Part shown: piece after piece, positions 1 through 6,728 of the stretch | How the letters are laid out: each line of letters starts with the position of its first letter | Position numbering within the stretch: position 1 is the first letter of the stretch | Source: a virus | Length of the DNA stretch: 42,858 nucleotides | Virus record (IMG/VR): IMGVR_UViG_3300030106_001004 | Location: 1-42,858 of that record | Strand: one strand, 5' to 3' | Program-made: the position numbers and the translations under genes | The notes under the pieces: model-generated | The model's input: only the letters and a program-made list of their open reading frames with translations | The model's database searches: none | Told to the model about the DNA's origin: nothing

Positions 1-1
1 T

Positions 2-238
2 ATAGAGACTTTATATAGTAGAGCTAAGAAGAATCCTTTCTTAGCAGATAAGACGTATGATGAATATCTAGAATTTCTAATACGGCAGATAGACCTACTA
101 GGTTCTATAGATATAGACATAGAACTAGATAGAGATGACGTAGAATCTCAGATATATGATGCACTAAAAGAGATGAAATGGTTGAAGGTAATAAACGCCT
201 TTATAGTTGGAGTAATAACTACTAATATAGGAGTCTAG
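2..238 (+). CDS. C-terminal part of an unknown protein (cut by window edge)
   Basis: An open frame runs from the window edge to TAG at 236-238, giving about 78 residues. It is acidic in the middle (IDIDIELDRDDVES) and ends in a hydrophobic stretch, VINAFIVGVITTNIGV, that could be membrane-associated. No start codon lies near the left edge, so the true start is outside the window. The next gene begins one base after the stop, so both probably belong to one early operon. Family not recognised. Confidence 0.6.
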   Translation: METLYSRAKKNPFLADKTYDEYLEFLIRQIDLLGSIDIDIELDRDDVESQIYDALKEMKWLKVINAFIVGVITTNIGV

Positions 239-239
239 T

Positions 240-1361
240 ATGCCACCCGATACAGAACAACAATTAGTATGTGAGTGTTGTGAAACTACAAACGATGTAC
301 AAGAACAACCAAGTGCTACTGTATGTGATGACTGTAATGATGAGAACTACTATTACTGTACTAATTGTAGTGACCATAATAGCTACGATAGTGGTTACCA
401 CGTATCTCCTAACGGAGATGAGTATTGTGAGCATTGTTTCTATGAGATATATACTTATTGCGAAGGTTGTGGAGAATCTTGTGATAGAGACTATACATCA
501 TATCATAGAGGTTATGAGTATTGTGAGGATTGTATACCTGAGACCTCTGTACTAGAGGTCGCAAGTACAGTACCTTCTAGTAGTAGAGTTGCAGATACAT
601 TCACATACCCTATAAGAACATTGGTAGGTTTGGAGATAGAATGTATTACGCCTGAGGTAGAATCTATTGATACACCTATGTACTGGACTAACTGCTCAGA
701 TGGTTCTATTAGTACGGATGAAGAAGATAGTATGGGTGTAGAACTAGTGTCTACCCCTGCTAGTGGAGACTTACTAATGCAGAACATAAATAACTTGATG
801 CAATGGAAGGATTATTACGGTGGATGGGTTAATCATACTTGTGGATTCCACGTACATTTCAACTCTATAGACAAGACACCTAGGGAGATAGCACACGTAG
901 CTATAGTATATCAGAAGTACCAGAGTATACTAAAGGGTATGATGCCTAACTCTAGACAGAGTTCTAATTGGTGTAGAGATTCTGAGATGAATGTGAATTA
1001 TCTTCGTAGAGTTACAGAAGAACAAGAACTAATAGATGAGTACTATGAGACTATGGGCTCATATCCTAGTAACGATAAGTACAATGATGCTAGGTACTGT
1101 GGTCTAAACATACACTCTAGATACTATCACGGTACTATAGAGTTTAGATTACACTCAGGTACTATTAATAAAGAGAAGATAACTAATTGGATATCAATAC
1201 TTAATATTATAATAGATAAAGGTATAGAGATATCTAAGTTTAGTGAGGAGAACTTTAGGTCTTGGTTAGACTTAAAACCTAATCTTGATATATTTGGTTA
1301 TACTCTAAAGTCTTATATGATTATGAGGATAAGTAAATTTAAACAACAAAGAGGAGAATGA
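240..1361 (+). CDS. Amidoligase (COOH-NH2 ligase, Amidoligase_2-like) with N-terminal zinc-knuckle region
   Basis: Seen: the 373-residue protein has two parts. Residues 1-100 hold six CxxC pairs (11-14, 29-32, 40-43, 63-66, 74-77, 95-98), as in tandem zinc ribbons. Residues 128-330 carry motifs of the amidoligase family related to glutamine synthetase: GLEIE (130-134), GVELVSTP (166-173), CGFHVHFN (201-208) and CGLNIHSRYYHGTIEFRLHSGT-type block at 287-308 (EFRLHSGT at its end). Known: this family is predicted to form amide bonds between a carboxylate and an amine using ATP; phage members are common but poorly characterised. Inferred: the zinc region probably binds a protein or nucleic acid target. 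A gamma-glutamylcyclotransferase-like gene at 36287-36658 could act on the same type of bond. Starts at ATG 240, one base after the previous stop. Confidence 0.85.
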   Translation: MPPDTEQQLVCECCETTNDVQEQPSATVCDDCNDENYYYCTNCSDHNSYDSGYHVSPNGDEYCEHCFYEIYTYCEGCGESCDRDYTSYHRGYEYCEDCIPETSVLEVASTVPSSSRVADTFTYPIRTLVGLEIECITPEVESIDTPMYWTNCSDGSISTDEEDSMGVELVSTPASGDLLMQNINNLMQWKDYYGGWVNHTCGFHVHFNSIDKTPREIAHVAIVYQKYQSILKGMMPNSRQSSNWCRDSEMNVNYLRRVTEEQELIDEYYETMGSYPSNDKYNDARYCGLNIHSRYYHGTIEFRLHSGTINKEKITNWISILNIIIDKGIEISKFSEENFRSWLDLKPNLDIFGYTLKSYMIMRISKFKQQRGE

Positions 1362-1365
1362 AGAG

Positions 1366-1557
1366 ATGGATGATAACTATAAAACAATAATAGTAGAACT
1401 AGCAGTTTATATGGATAGAAATGAACACGTAAACGAAGGGAAATCTATAGAAGAGATTGTAGAGAATGAGCTAGAAGCTATGGAGAGTGATACTGGTATA
1501 TACATAGAAAGGTTTATATCGTATGATGAAGTATTAAATAATGATGAAGAAAATTAA
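1366..1557 (+). CDS. Hypothetical small acidic protein
   Basis: A 63-residue protein rich in Glu and Asp (for example KSIEEIVENELEAMESD). A good ribosome site (GAGGAG) lies upstream of the ATG, overlapping the end of the amidoligase gene. No signal peptide, membrane segment or recognisable motif. It closes the first gene group; a repeated promoter-like motif follows immediately. Function unknown. Confidence 0.7.
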   Translation: MDDNYKTIIVELAVYMDRNEHVNEGKSIEEIVENELEAMESDTGIYIERFISYDEVLNNDEEN

Positions 1558-1562
1558 AATAA

Positions 1563-1595
1563 TACTTGCTTCAAGTAATCACAGATTAGTAAATT
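1563..1595 (+). promoter_or_regulatory. Bipartite promoter-like motif, copy 1 (TACTTG-N17-TTAGTAAATT)
   Basis: TACTTG at 1563-1568 is followed after exactly 17 bases by TTAGTAA at 1586-1592, then ATT. An A-rich tract lies just upstream. The same two boxes with the same 17-base gap occur at 38767 and 39298. It sits in the only gap between the first small gene and the nuclease gene at 1621. The downstream box is a poor match to TATAAT, so the polymerase or factor that reads it is uncertain. Confidence 0.55.
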
Positions 1596-1620
1596 AACAA
1601 AGAGAGAGAGGAGTAAATAT

Positions 1621-2514
1621 ATGCCTTTGAAAGGTTTTAAATATCCTGATGGTGGTATAGTATCTACAATAGATATTAAGAAGGGTAACGTAGATATAGA
1701 GAGAATACAAGTATCATTACCTACTCTACTACATATGTCAAAAGATAGAGACCCAGATAGAAAACCATCAACAACAGAACTAATACAAGGTACTTGTCAA
1801 TCGTACCTACAAAGAACGCAAGACTACTACATATATCCAGACGACAATGCGTTTTCTTTAGCTGGCACTCTACACCATCTTAAGCTAGAAGAGTCATCAA
1901 TAAGAAATCAGAATCTATATCTATCTAATAGACTATATTCAGAGGTCGCTATAGAGTCAGATGGTATAACTGGTATTGTAGATTTATATGACAAAGATAC
2001 AAAGACGTTAATAGATTACAAGTTCTCTGGTAGCTATAAGATAGCTAAGTGTATTGGTGTACAAGTAAAGCACGGATATCATCCTACTGAAGTATATAAG
2101 AAGAGTGGTAGATGGGGTAAAGCTGGTACGCCAAGAAGAGTAAAAGAGTTTTACATAGATAAAGATACTGCAGATATGGAAGATTGGGGATGGCAAGTAA
2201 ACTTCTATAGATACTTACTGGAACAGAACGGATACCCAGTAGATAGTATGTATGTACAAGCTACGGTTAGAGATGCGGGGTTGCAGATAGCTAGAGAGAG
2301 AGGTATAGATAAGAAGATATATATGATAGAAGTTCCATATATAAACGACGAACACTTACTAGATAGATTTACAGTAAAGAGAGATGCTCTACTATTATCA
2401 TTAGATAATAAAGAGTTACCAGATAAATGTACAGATGAAGAAACTTGGAATGGTGTAAAGTGCAAGTCTTACTGTCCAGTAAGAGACATATGTCCATACA
2501 ACAAAGGAGAATAG
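1621..2514 (+). CDS. Cas4/RecB-like PD-(D/E)XK nuclease with probable Fe-S cluster
   Basis: Seen: 297 residues with the nuclease core in order: GTLHHLKLE (82-90), GIVDLYD with D121, LIDYK with D132 and K134, and QVNFYRYLL with Q192 and Y196 (RecB-family QxxxY motif). C59 (GTCQSYL) plus C281, C285 and C291 (KCKSYCPVRDIC) match the one-plus-three cysteine layout of the Fe-S cluster in Cas4 and AddB. Inferred: a DNA exonuclease that resects ends for the annealing protein encoded just downstream (3155-3772). A clear GAGGAG-type ribosome site lies before ATG 1621. No cas1/cas2 or CRISPR is nearby, so a role in CRISPR adaptation is not supported. Confidence 0.82.
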   Translation: MPLKGFKYPDGGIVSTIDIKKGNVDIERIQVSLPTLLHMSKDRDPDRKPSTTELIQGTCQSYLQRTQDYYIYPDDNAFSLAGTLHHLKLEESSIRNQNLYLSNRLYSEVAIESDGITGIVDLYDKDTKTLIDYKFSGSYKIAKCIGVQVKHGYHPTEVYKKSGRWGKAGTPRRVKEFYIDKDTADMEDWGWQVNFYRYLLEQNGYPVDSMYVQATVRDAGLQIARERGIDKKIYMIEVPYINDEHLLDRFTVKRDALLLSLDNKELPDKCTDEETWNGVKCKSYCPVRDICPYNKGE

Positions 2515-2515
2515 T

Positions 2516-2779
2516 ATGCAAGAACTAGAAGTAGTATTTAAGATGAGCAAGGAAGCTAATAGTAATAGTGAAAAGCGGTGGGCTATCAAAGAAGAAAAAG
2601 ATGATGGTAGTACTTGGTGGATGATTAGAGGTGGTGCTTTCTCTAATGTTATAAATACTAAATACAACTATAGATTATTCGAATCTAAGGATGATGCTAT
2701 TATGCAATCCAATGATATGAATAGACTATATGGTAGAAAAACAACAGTAGCAGAAGTGAGGTACAAAAATGCCAAGTGA
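2516..2779 (+). CDS. Hypothetical small protein
   Basis: An 87-residue protein starting 1 base after the nuclease stop, with AAGGAG eight bases before ATG 2516. It contains a KRWAIKEEKDDGSTWWMIRGGAFSNVI segment typed here only by its Trp pair and Gly pair (residues about 20-45), and a basic end. It overlaps the next gene by 11 bases. Likely in the same operon as the nuclease and annealing protein. No family recognised. Confidence 0.65.
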   Translation: MQELEVVFKMSKEANSNSEKRWAIKEEKDDGSTWWMIRGGAFSNVINTKYNYRLFESKDDAIMQSNDMNRLYGRKTTVAEVRYKNAK

Positions 2780-2966
2780 TATTAATACCCTTGAGTATAG
2801 AATAGAACAGCTAGAGATTGCATTGATGAATCTAATGTTTGTTGTTGCTAATCAAGAGAAAGAGCTACCTCTATTTAAAGAGAATATAAAGAAAGCAGAA
2901 AAGGTAGCTAATGAGAATAAAGATATGATTACTCTACTTGTAAGTAAAGATAAGGCAGAGGCTTAA
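2769..2966 (+). CDS. Hypothetical coiled-coil protein
   Basis: A 65-residue, almost wholly helical protein (MPSDINTLEYRIEQLEIALM...) with a leucine/isoleucine heptad-like pattern over residues 6-60. Probably a small coiled coil that oligomerises. It overlaps its upstream neighbour by 11 bases, and the next gene starts 1 base after its stop. Function unknown. Confidence 0.65.
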   Translation: MPSDINTLEYRIEQLEIALMNLMFVVANQEKELPLFKENIKKAEKVANENKDMITLLVSKDKAEA

Positions 2967-2967
2967 T

Positions 2968-3162
2968 ATGAGTGGTCACAATAAAGAGATAGTATCTCTA
3001 ATAGAGGATAGACTAGAGAAAGGTAGAAGAGAATATAAACAAGAGGTAGATGTATTTGATGGTAGAGACTGGACTAGGGAAGCATTAGAAGAACTACTAG
3101 ATGCTTGTGTCTATATAACAGCAGAGATACTAAAGATAAAGAAGAGGAGTGAGAATGAGTAG
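2968..3162 (+). CDS. MazG-like small helical protein (possible nucleotide pyrophosphohydrolase half)
   Basis: Seen: 64 residues with KGRREYKQEVDVFDGRDW followed by EALEELLDACVYITAEILK (residues about 37-56). Known: MazG-like and phage dNTP-pyrophosphohydrolase proteins carry a Y-G/K start and an EELLDaxxYxxAE helix that binds Mg. The protein is about half the usual domain length, so it would have to act as a dimer or tetramer, or may only be a relic. It lies directly before the annealing protein gene and overlaps it by 8 bases. Confidence 0.5.
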   Translation: MSGHNKEIVSLIEDRLEKGRREYKQEVDVFDGRDWTREALEELLDACVYITAEILKIKKRSENE

Positions 3163-3772
3163 TGAGTTATCAGTAATAGAGAACGGTGCTATTGTAGAGC
3201 AAGAAGTATTTGACATCATTAGAGACCTTCACGAGAAGGTATCTATGGAGGACACACCTAAGACATTCGTAAAGAAGAAGATGGGTATGGACTATGTGGA
3301 GATTAGCTATATGAAAAGTATAGCAGACAAGTACTATCCCGGGTGGTCTTGGACTATTGTAAGTACAGAGATGTTAGGTAGTGAGGCGTTTATGGTACAC
3401 GGAAGACTGAAGTGGTTTGAAGGTGGTATATGGAGAGAAGGAGATATGACAGCGGCTCATAGAATAATGAAGTTAAGAGATAAGGAAGGTTTCGTAGACG
3501 TTGGTAATGATATAAAGTCAGCTAATACAGATGCTATGAAGAAGGCATTTAATATGTATATGAACATTGCAGACGACGTATATAGAAACAGAGTAGAAGA
3601 TACATCATTAAGTCAAGAAGATATAGACTACATATACGAAGAGATGGAAGGCATTAGTGATGAATGGAAGGAAAAGATATCACTATCAGTAGAAAATGGT
3701 GATATAGAAAAGAACGATATAGCGAAAGTTATAAACAAGATAAATCAAATAAAGGAAAGTGAAAATGAGTAA
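3155..3772 (+). CDS. Rad52/Sak-like single-strand annealing protein
   Basis: Seen: about 205 residues. The N-terminal two thirds have the layout of Rad52-type annealases: YVEISYMKSIADKYYPGWSW (about residues 45-65), a strand-rich middle (GRLKWFEGGIWREGDMTAAH), and a helix NDIKSANTDAMKKAFNMYMN like the Rad52 helix before the DNA-binding groove. The acidic C-terminus may contact the SSB-like protein next door. I chose ATG 3155 (AGGAG five bases upstream) over the GTG six bases earlier. The neighbouring nuclease and SSB-like genes support a recombination role; the call rests on pattern, not on a search. Confidence 0.62.
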   Translation: MSSELSVIENGAIVEQEVFDIIRDLHEKVSMEDTPKTFVKKKMGMDYVEISYMKSIADKYYPGWSWTIVSTEMLGSEAFMVHGRLKWFEGGIWREGDMTAAHRIMKLRDKEGFVDVGNDIKSANTDAMKKAFNMYMNIADDVYRNRVEDTSLSQEDIDYIYEEMEGISDEWKEKISLSVENGDIEKNDIAKVINKINQIKESENE

Positions 3773-4337
3773 CTCAGTAAGTTCAGTACTAGGTGATGTT
3801 ATGGGAGGGGAGTCTTACTACGACCCATCACAAGACAAACCTAATGTAATAGTACCTGAGGGTGACTATTATGCACACGTAAAAGACTTCACCTTGAAAG
3901 AAGATGTGGTTATACGTGGTAAATACTTAGCAGATATATACAACCTAACGTTCAAGTTAGCTAGTGAAAACTCTGAGAAAGAGTTTGGTGAACATAGTGG
4001 TAGTATGTTTGTAGGTAAAACAATACGCTCTAAGGGTTTGTTTAGATTCAAGAACCCAACAGAGAAACACCTAGAGCCTAACTCTGGTGGTAATAGAGAG
4101 TTCAAGGAAGTGTGTGAGTCTTTAGGTATAAAGCCTGAGGAGAAAGAGATAGATGGTAATAAGGTATTCGCACTACCAGTATTCACACCATCTAACTGTG
4201 AAGGTATGCCTGCAATAGTAAAGGTAAAGCATGAGACTTGGACTAATAGAGAAGGAGAAGAGGTAACATCTCCTAAGGTTGTTGGAATCTATAGTTGGAG
4301 TAATGGTAAGCAAGACTTATCAGACTTACCATTCTAG
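3765..4337 (+). CDS. Single-stranded DNA-binding protein-like (DUF669-type)
   Basis: Seen: 190 residues, strand-rich with an OB-like layout: IVPEGDYYAHVKDFTLK near the start, then FVGKTIRSKGLFRFKN, KEVCESLGIKPEE and a final beta region (VKHETWTNREGEEVTSPKVVG type). It ends with ...SDLPF; acidic-hydrophobic tips like DDIPF are the docking peptide of bacterial SSBs. Inferred: coats single strands made by the nuclease and passes them to the annealing protein. ATG 3765 overlaps the upstream stop by 8 bases, so the two are translationally coupled. Confidence 0.68.
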   Translation: MSNSVSSVLGDVMGGESYYDPSQDKPNVIVPEGDYYAHVKDFTLKEDVVIRGKYLADIYNLTFKLASENSEKEFGEHSGSMFVGKTIRSKGLFRFKNPTEKHLEPNSGGNREFKEVCESLGIKPEEKEIDGNKVFALPVFTPSNCEGMPAIVKVKHETWTNREGEEVTSPKVVGIYSWSNGKQDLSDLPF

Positions 4338-4604
4338 ATGAGAATAACAAACCAAGAATACGATATCATCATTAGAGCCTTATCAGCTTATTCGGACATA
4401 ATGAAGTACGGTGCTAGTAAACCAAATCACTGGAATACTAGAGAGGAAGCAGATATGTTGAAGGGTAAACTACAGAAAGAATACGACGAGATAGCAGAAC
4501 GTAATATGGCAGAGGGAATGACAGCAGATGAAGAAGAGATATACCCTAGTAGATTGAATACTGAATACGGAGGTAACCCTAATGGAGATAAAAAAGTGGA
4601 ATGA
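4338..4604 (+). CDS. Hypothetical protein
   Basis: An 88-residue helical protein whose ATG follows directly on the TAG of the SSB-like gene (TAGATG). No separate ribosome site is visible, so it is probably made by re-initiation. It contains a helix with YDIIIRALSAYSDIM and a C-terminal acidic DEEEIYPSRL stretch. It overlaps the next gene by 23 bases. Family not recognised. Confidence 0.6.
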   Translation: MRITNQEYDIIIRALSAYSDIMKYGASKPNHWNTREEADMLKGKLQKEYDEIAERNMAEGMTADEEEIYPSRLNTEYGGNPNGDKKVE

Positions 4605-4800
4605 GATAGAGCATTCTTTCACTACTAAGTTCGGATGGTATGATGGACTACGACATATGACAGATATATCTAAAGAGTTTACAAAAGGTGAAAGAAGTAT
4701 CTATGAGTTAAGTGATAGAGAGGACTACCTCTTAATCAGGAAGTTAAGAACCAAATACAAAAAGGAGCCAACATGGCACGTAAAAGAAAGTCACAAGTAA
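4582..4800 (+). CDS. Hypothetical protein
   Basis: A 72-residue charged protein (MEIKKWNEIEHSF...) with mixed helix and strand character and no known motif. It begins inside the end of the preceding gene and ends inside the start of the HTH gene, which is the common pattern of coupled small early genes here. Confidence 0.55.
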   Translation: MEIKKWNEIEHSFTTKFGWYDGLRHMTDISKEFTKGERSIYELSDREDYLLIRKLRTKYKKEPTWHVKESHK

Positions 4801-4976
4801 GTAAAGTAAGAGATTTCCTATTTACTGGAAAGAAACTTACAGCTAAAACAGCAATCAGTAGGTTTGGTATATATAGATTAGCCGCAGTTATCTATGTATT
4901 ACGTAATACATTCAATATGAATATTACTACTGACAATACAAAGGGACACGCTGTATACTCTTTGACTACTTCTTAA
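4773..4976 (+). CDS. Small winged-helix/HTH protein
   Basis: Seen: 67 residues, basic N-terminus (MARKRKSQVSKVRDFL), then KKLTAKTAISRFGIYRLAAVIYVLRN (residues about 20-45), which reads as a helix-turn-helix with a conserved-looking RFG turn, and a C-terminal hairpin (HAVYSLTT) like a wing. AAGGAG precedes ATG 4773. Known: similar small HTH proteins are frequent in tailed phages. Inferred: a DNA-binding regulator, perhaps of the early genes. It is the last gene before an intrinsic terminator. Confidence 0.62.
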   Translation: MARKRKSQVSKVRDFLFTGKKLTAKTAISRFGIYRLAAVIYVLRNTFNMNITTDNTKGHAVYSLTTS

Positions 4977-4987
4977 GTAGATGGCTA

Positions 4988-5023
4988 GGGGTGTGCCACA
5001 AACACCCCAAAGATTTTTTATTT
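4988..5023 (+). terminator. Intrinsic terminator after the HTH gene
   Basis: GGGGTGT (4988-4994) pairs with ACACCCC (5002-5008) around a 7-base loop, followed by AAAGA and a T-rich run to 5023. It lies 12 bases after the TAA of the HTH gene and would end transcripts of the first early operon, at least in part, since more + strand genes follow without an obvious new promoter. Confidence 0.7.
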
Positions 5024-5047
5024 AGTCTCCTTACTAAGAAGAGGTTA

Positions 5048-5079
5048 GGGCGTACCTAGAGCTTTATCTCGAAACGCCC
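5048..5079 (+). promoter_or_regulatory. Second hairpin, sequence-related to the terminator upstream
   Basis: GGGCGT (5048-5053) pairs with ACGCCC (5074-5079), with a 3-bp inner GAG/CTC stem. Flanks echo the terminator: GGYTAGGG before and AAAC(A/G)CCC...AAAG(G)ATT after. No T-run follows; instead the start codon of a micro-gene lies 13 bases on. It may control read-through or translation of that gene. Confidence 0.45.
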
Positions 5080-5092
5080 AAAGGATTAGGAT

Positions 5093-5182
5093 ATGCCTAC
5101 ACCATTTATGTGTCACGGATGTGACAAACCAACTATGAATAAGAATGGAGTCTGCGATGACTGCAAAAATAAAAAGGAGTAG
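5093..5182 (+). CDS. 29-residue zinc-ribbon microprotein
   Basis: The frame ATG 5093 to TAG 5180-5182 encodes a peptide with two CxxC pairs, CHGC and CDDC, separated by about ten residues (GVCDDCKNKKE end). This is a minimal zinc ribbon, similar to small phage zinc-finger proteins. An AGGAT sequence precedes the start, directly after a hairpin. Its last codons supply the AAGGAG ribosome site of the next gene. Role unknown; could be a transcription or translation modulator. Confidence 0.55.
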   Translation: MPTPFMCHGCDKPTMNKNGVCDDCKNKKE

Positions 5183-5185
5183 ATT

Positions 5186-5320
5186 ATGAGATACTACTGG
5201 GAAGTTCTATTTAGTACAGAGTATTTTCCCTACTGGGAATTTACTATGTTGATGATGTTATGTCTACAGATTAGTCATATCTGGAGACTACATAGAATAG
5301 AAAAGAAGATAGATAGATAA
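5186..5320 (+). CDS. Small membrane protein
   Basis: A 44-residue frame starting at ATG 5186 with AAGGAG six bases upstream. Residues 18-34 (EFTMLMMLCLQISHIW region) form a likely single membrane helix; the C-terminus is basic (RLHRIEKKIDR), predicting N-out/C-in or peripheral placement. A similar small hydrophobic protein is encoded at 42386. Function unknown. Confidence 0.5.
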   Translation: MRYYWEVLFSTEYFPYWEFTMLMMLCLQISHIWRLHRIEKKIDR

Positions 5321-5332
5321 GATATGGATTAG

Positions 5333-5464
5333 ATGTGGGGGTAAAACTTTTAATAATAGACCTATGAGCAGAACACATAAGCAAATAGGAATTGGAAGTG
5401 GTGTTGTTTTCTTACTCCGTTTATTAAAAGGATGGCATATGGTTGGCTCTGTATGCCCCCACAT
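5333..5464 (+). ncRNA. Candidate structured RNA with two nested stems
   Basis: ATGTGGGGG (5333-5341) is the exact complement of CCCCCACAT (5456-5464), 9 bp. Inside it CTTTTAATAA (5347-5356) exactly complements TTATTAAAAG (5421-5430), 10 bp. Within that loop CCTAT (5361-5365)/ATAGG (5385-5389) and AACAC (5372-5376)/GTGTT (5401-5405) cross each other, which could form a pseudoknot. No T-run follows, so it is not a simple terminator. A 59-codon frame (5364-5543) overlaps but has no ribosome site. I do not recognise a known RNA class. Could be a cis-regulator of 5479 or a free RNA. Confidence 0.45.
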
Positions 5465-5478
5465 TATCCTAAATAGAT

Positions 5479-5730
5479 ATGAAAATAAAGAAAAACAAAA
5501 CAACAAAGAGAACTATCCAGAAAGATATAAACACTATATCTAGATTAGTTCTAGCTAATAAATCAGCAATAGATGTTCTTGGAGATTTCCTTTATAACTA
5601 CTTAGATATGAAAGGAGAGACCGAGACTTATACTAAATTTATGGAGGAAAAAATAGATGGATTTATTCAAGAGAATAGCAAGGGGGATGGAAGTATTTCT
5701 AGAGAGTCCCTTCAAGAAGAGGAGGAATAG
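5479..5730 (+). CDS. Hypothetical helical protein
   Basis: An 83-residue protein with a basic start (MKIKKNKTTKRTIQKDINT), a helical middle (SAIDVLGDFLYNYLDM) and a strongly acidic tail (ESLQEEEE). There is no good ribosome site before ATG 5479, but the candidate structured RNA ends 14 bases upstream, which may affect its translation. Its end supplies the GGAGG site for the next gene. Function unknown. Confidence 0.55.
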   Translation: MKIKKNKTTKRTIQKDINTISRLVLANKSAIDVLGDFLYNYLDMKGETETYTKFMEEKIDGFIQENSKGDGSISRESLQEEEE

Positions 5731-5732
5731 AA

Positions 5733-6083
5733 GTGCCATCAAAAAGCAAAGCAAAAGGAAACAGATTCGAAAGAGAAGTCGTAAAGCTAGCTAAGGAATA
5801 CGGCTTAGAATCTAAGAGAGCGTGGGGTTCTGATGGTAGGTCATTAGGACTTCACCCTGAAGTAGATATAACAATAGAAGAATACACCGTACAATGTAAG
5901 GTACGGAAAAGGATAGCAGAATGGTTGAAACCTTCGGAGCAAATAGAGGGATTACACCTCCAATGCGTAAAGGAATCAAGGGGTCAGATGTACGCTATAA
6001 TGTCAATGACGGATTTGATGTCAATTATGGTTCGCCTAAAGACGCTCAATGGAGATTTGAAGCAAAAGCAAGAGCAAGAGTAA
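5733..6083 (+). CDS. Hjc-like Holliday-junction resolvase / PD-(D/E)XK endonuclease
   Basis: Seen: 116 residues with AKGNRFEREVVKLAKEYG (E13 as first acidic residue), a GSDGRS loop (32-37), EVDI with D45, and VQCKVRK with Q54, K56. This E-D-(Q)xK order matches archaeal Hjc and phage resolvase-type nucleases. Starts at GTG 5733 with GGAGG seven bases upstream. Inferred: resolves branched DNA from recombination-linked replication before packaging. Other small PD-(D/E)XK nucleases share the motif, so substrate is not certain. Confidence 0.68.
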   Translation: MPSKSKAKGNRFEREVVKLAKEYGLESKRAWGSDGRSLGLHPEVDITIEEYTVQCKVRKRIAEWLKPSEQIEGLHLQCVKESRGQMYAIMSMTDLMSIMVRLKTLNGDLKQKQEQE

Positions 6084-6355
6084 TGGATTTACAGCACTAC
6101 CTAGGAGAGGAGTGGATTGATTACAAAGCAGTTAACTATTATGTTAACAATAAGAAGTCAAGAGATGGAGGTCAGTCTATGGTAGCTAGTAAAGTATTTA
6201 GGTGTGTTGATTGTAAGGTAGCCTATGAGACAAAATCTACATCAGCAGGGGGTCACCTTGAAGGTAATAAGAAATTACCAGATGTTGTATTTGATAATGT
6301 ACCTCTAGAAAAATCGGAGTGCGGTTTCAATAGGAAGTGTGATTTCTATGGCTAA
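6083..6355 (+). CDS. Hypothetical protein with zinc-binding cysteines
   Basis: The gene most likely starts at ATG 6083, overlapping the resolvase TAA by one base (TAATG), giving 90 residues. It has CVDC (about residues 39-42) and C-terminal CGFNRKC spaced as in a zinc finger. A longer frame reaches back to 5921 but would lie wholly within the resolvase gene. Located between the resolvase and helicase genes, so a replication role is possible. Family not recognised. Confidence 0.6.
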   Translation: MDLQHYLGEEWIDYKAVNYYVNNKKSRDGGQSMVASKVFRCVDCKVAYETKSTSAGGHLEGNKKLPDVVFDNVPLEKSECGFNRKCDFYG

Positions 6356-6728
6356 GTGTCCACTATGTGATGGGAAGATACTGAAGAAGGATGTATCTAT
6401 AAGACTCAAGTCTCTTAGATTATCTAGGTCTCCATCCACACTTAGGCAAATAGATACTATAATGAAAGAGTTATCTACTCATTGGGTTATAGACGATGTG
6501 CAAATGGCAGGGTTTTTAGCGGATATAGAAGGGGTAGATGACTCTATAGTTATAGAATCAATAAAGAAGTTTAGAAAGAAGAACGGTGTAGAACAAGGTT
6601 ATAATGTAAAATATCTTGCAGGCATAGTAAAGAATGAGAGTAAGAGATTTAGATTAAGAGAAGACTACGAGAGGAGAACCTTGGATAGGATACCACCAAA
6701 GCTAAAGGAGAATAATGAAGAGTATTGA
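6348..6728 (+). CDS. Possible helicase-associated protein (loader/replication initiator candidate)
   Basis: A 126-residue protein beginning MAKCPLCDGKIL (a single CPLC pair, perhaps half of a zinc site). The rest is helical and basic, with GYNVKYLAGIVKNESKRF near the C-terminus, a pattern seen in small phage replication proteins. ATG 6348 has AGGAAG ten bases upstream; a GTG at 6339 is the alternative. It overlaps the DnaB-like gene by 14 bases, which suggests joint function, for example loading the helicase. This is inference from position only. Confidence 0.5.
   Translation: MAKCPLCDGKILKKDVSIRLKSLRLSRSPSTLRQIDTIMKELSTHWVIDDVQMAGFLADIEGVDDSIVIESIKKFRKKNGVEQGYNVKYLAGIVKNESKRFRLREDYERRTLDRIPPKLKENNEEY

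Noticed and set aside
1621-2514. Cas4-like nuclease as part of a CRISPR-Cas system
   Set aside because: No cas1, cas2, effector gene or repeat array nearby; an annealing protein and SSB next door give a better explanation.
5364-5543. 59-codon frame overlapping the candidate structured RNA
   Set aside because: No ribosome site, overlaps the next gene by 65 bases, and the perfect complementary stems are better explained by RNA structure.
5921-6082. Upstream extension of the gene at 6083 inside the resolvase gene
   Set aside because: It lies wholly within a conserved nuclease gene; the TAATG junction at 6083 is the natural start.
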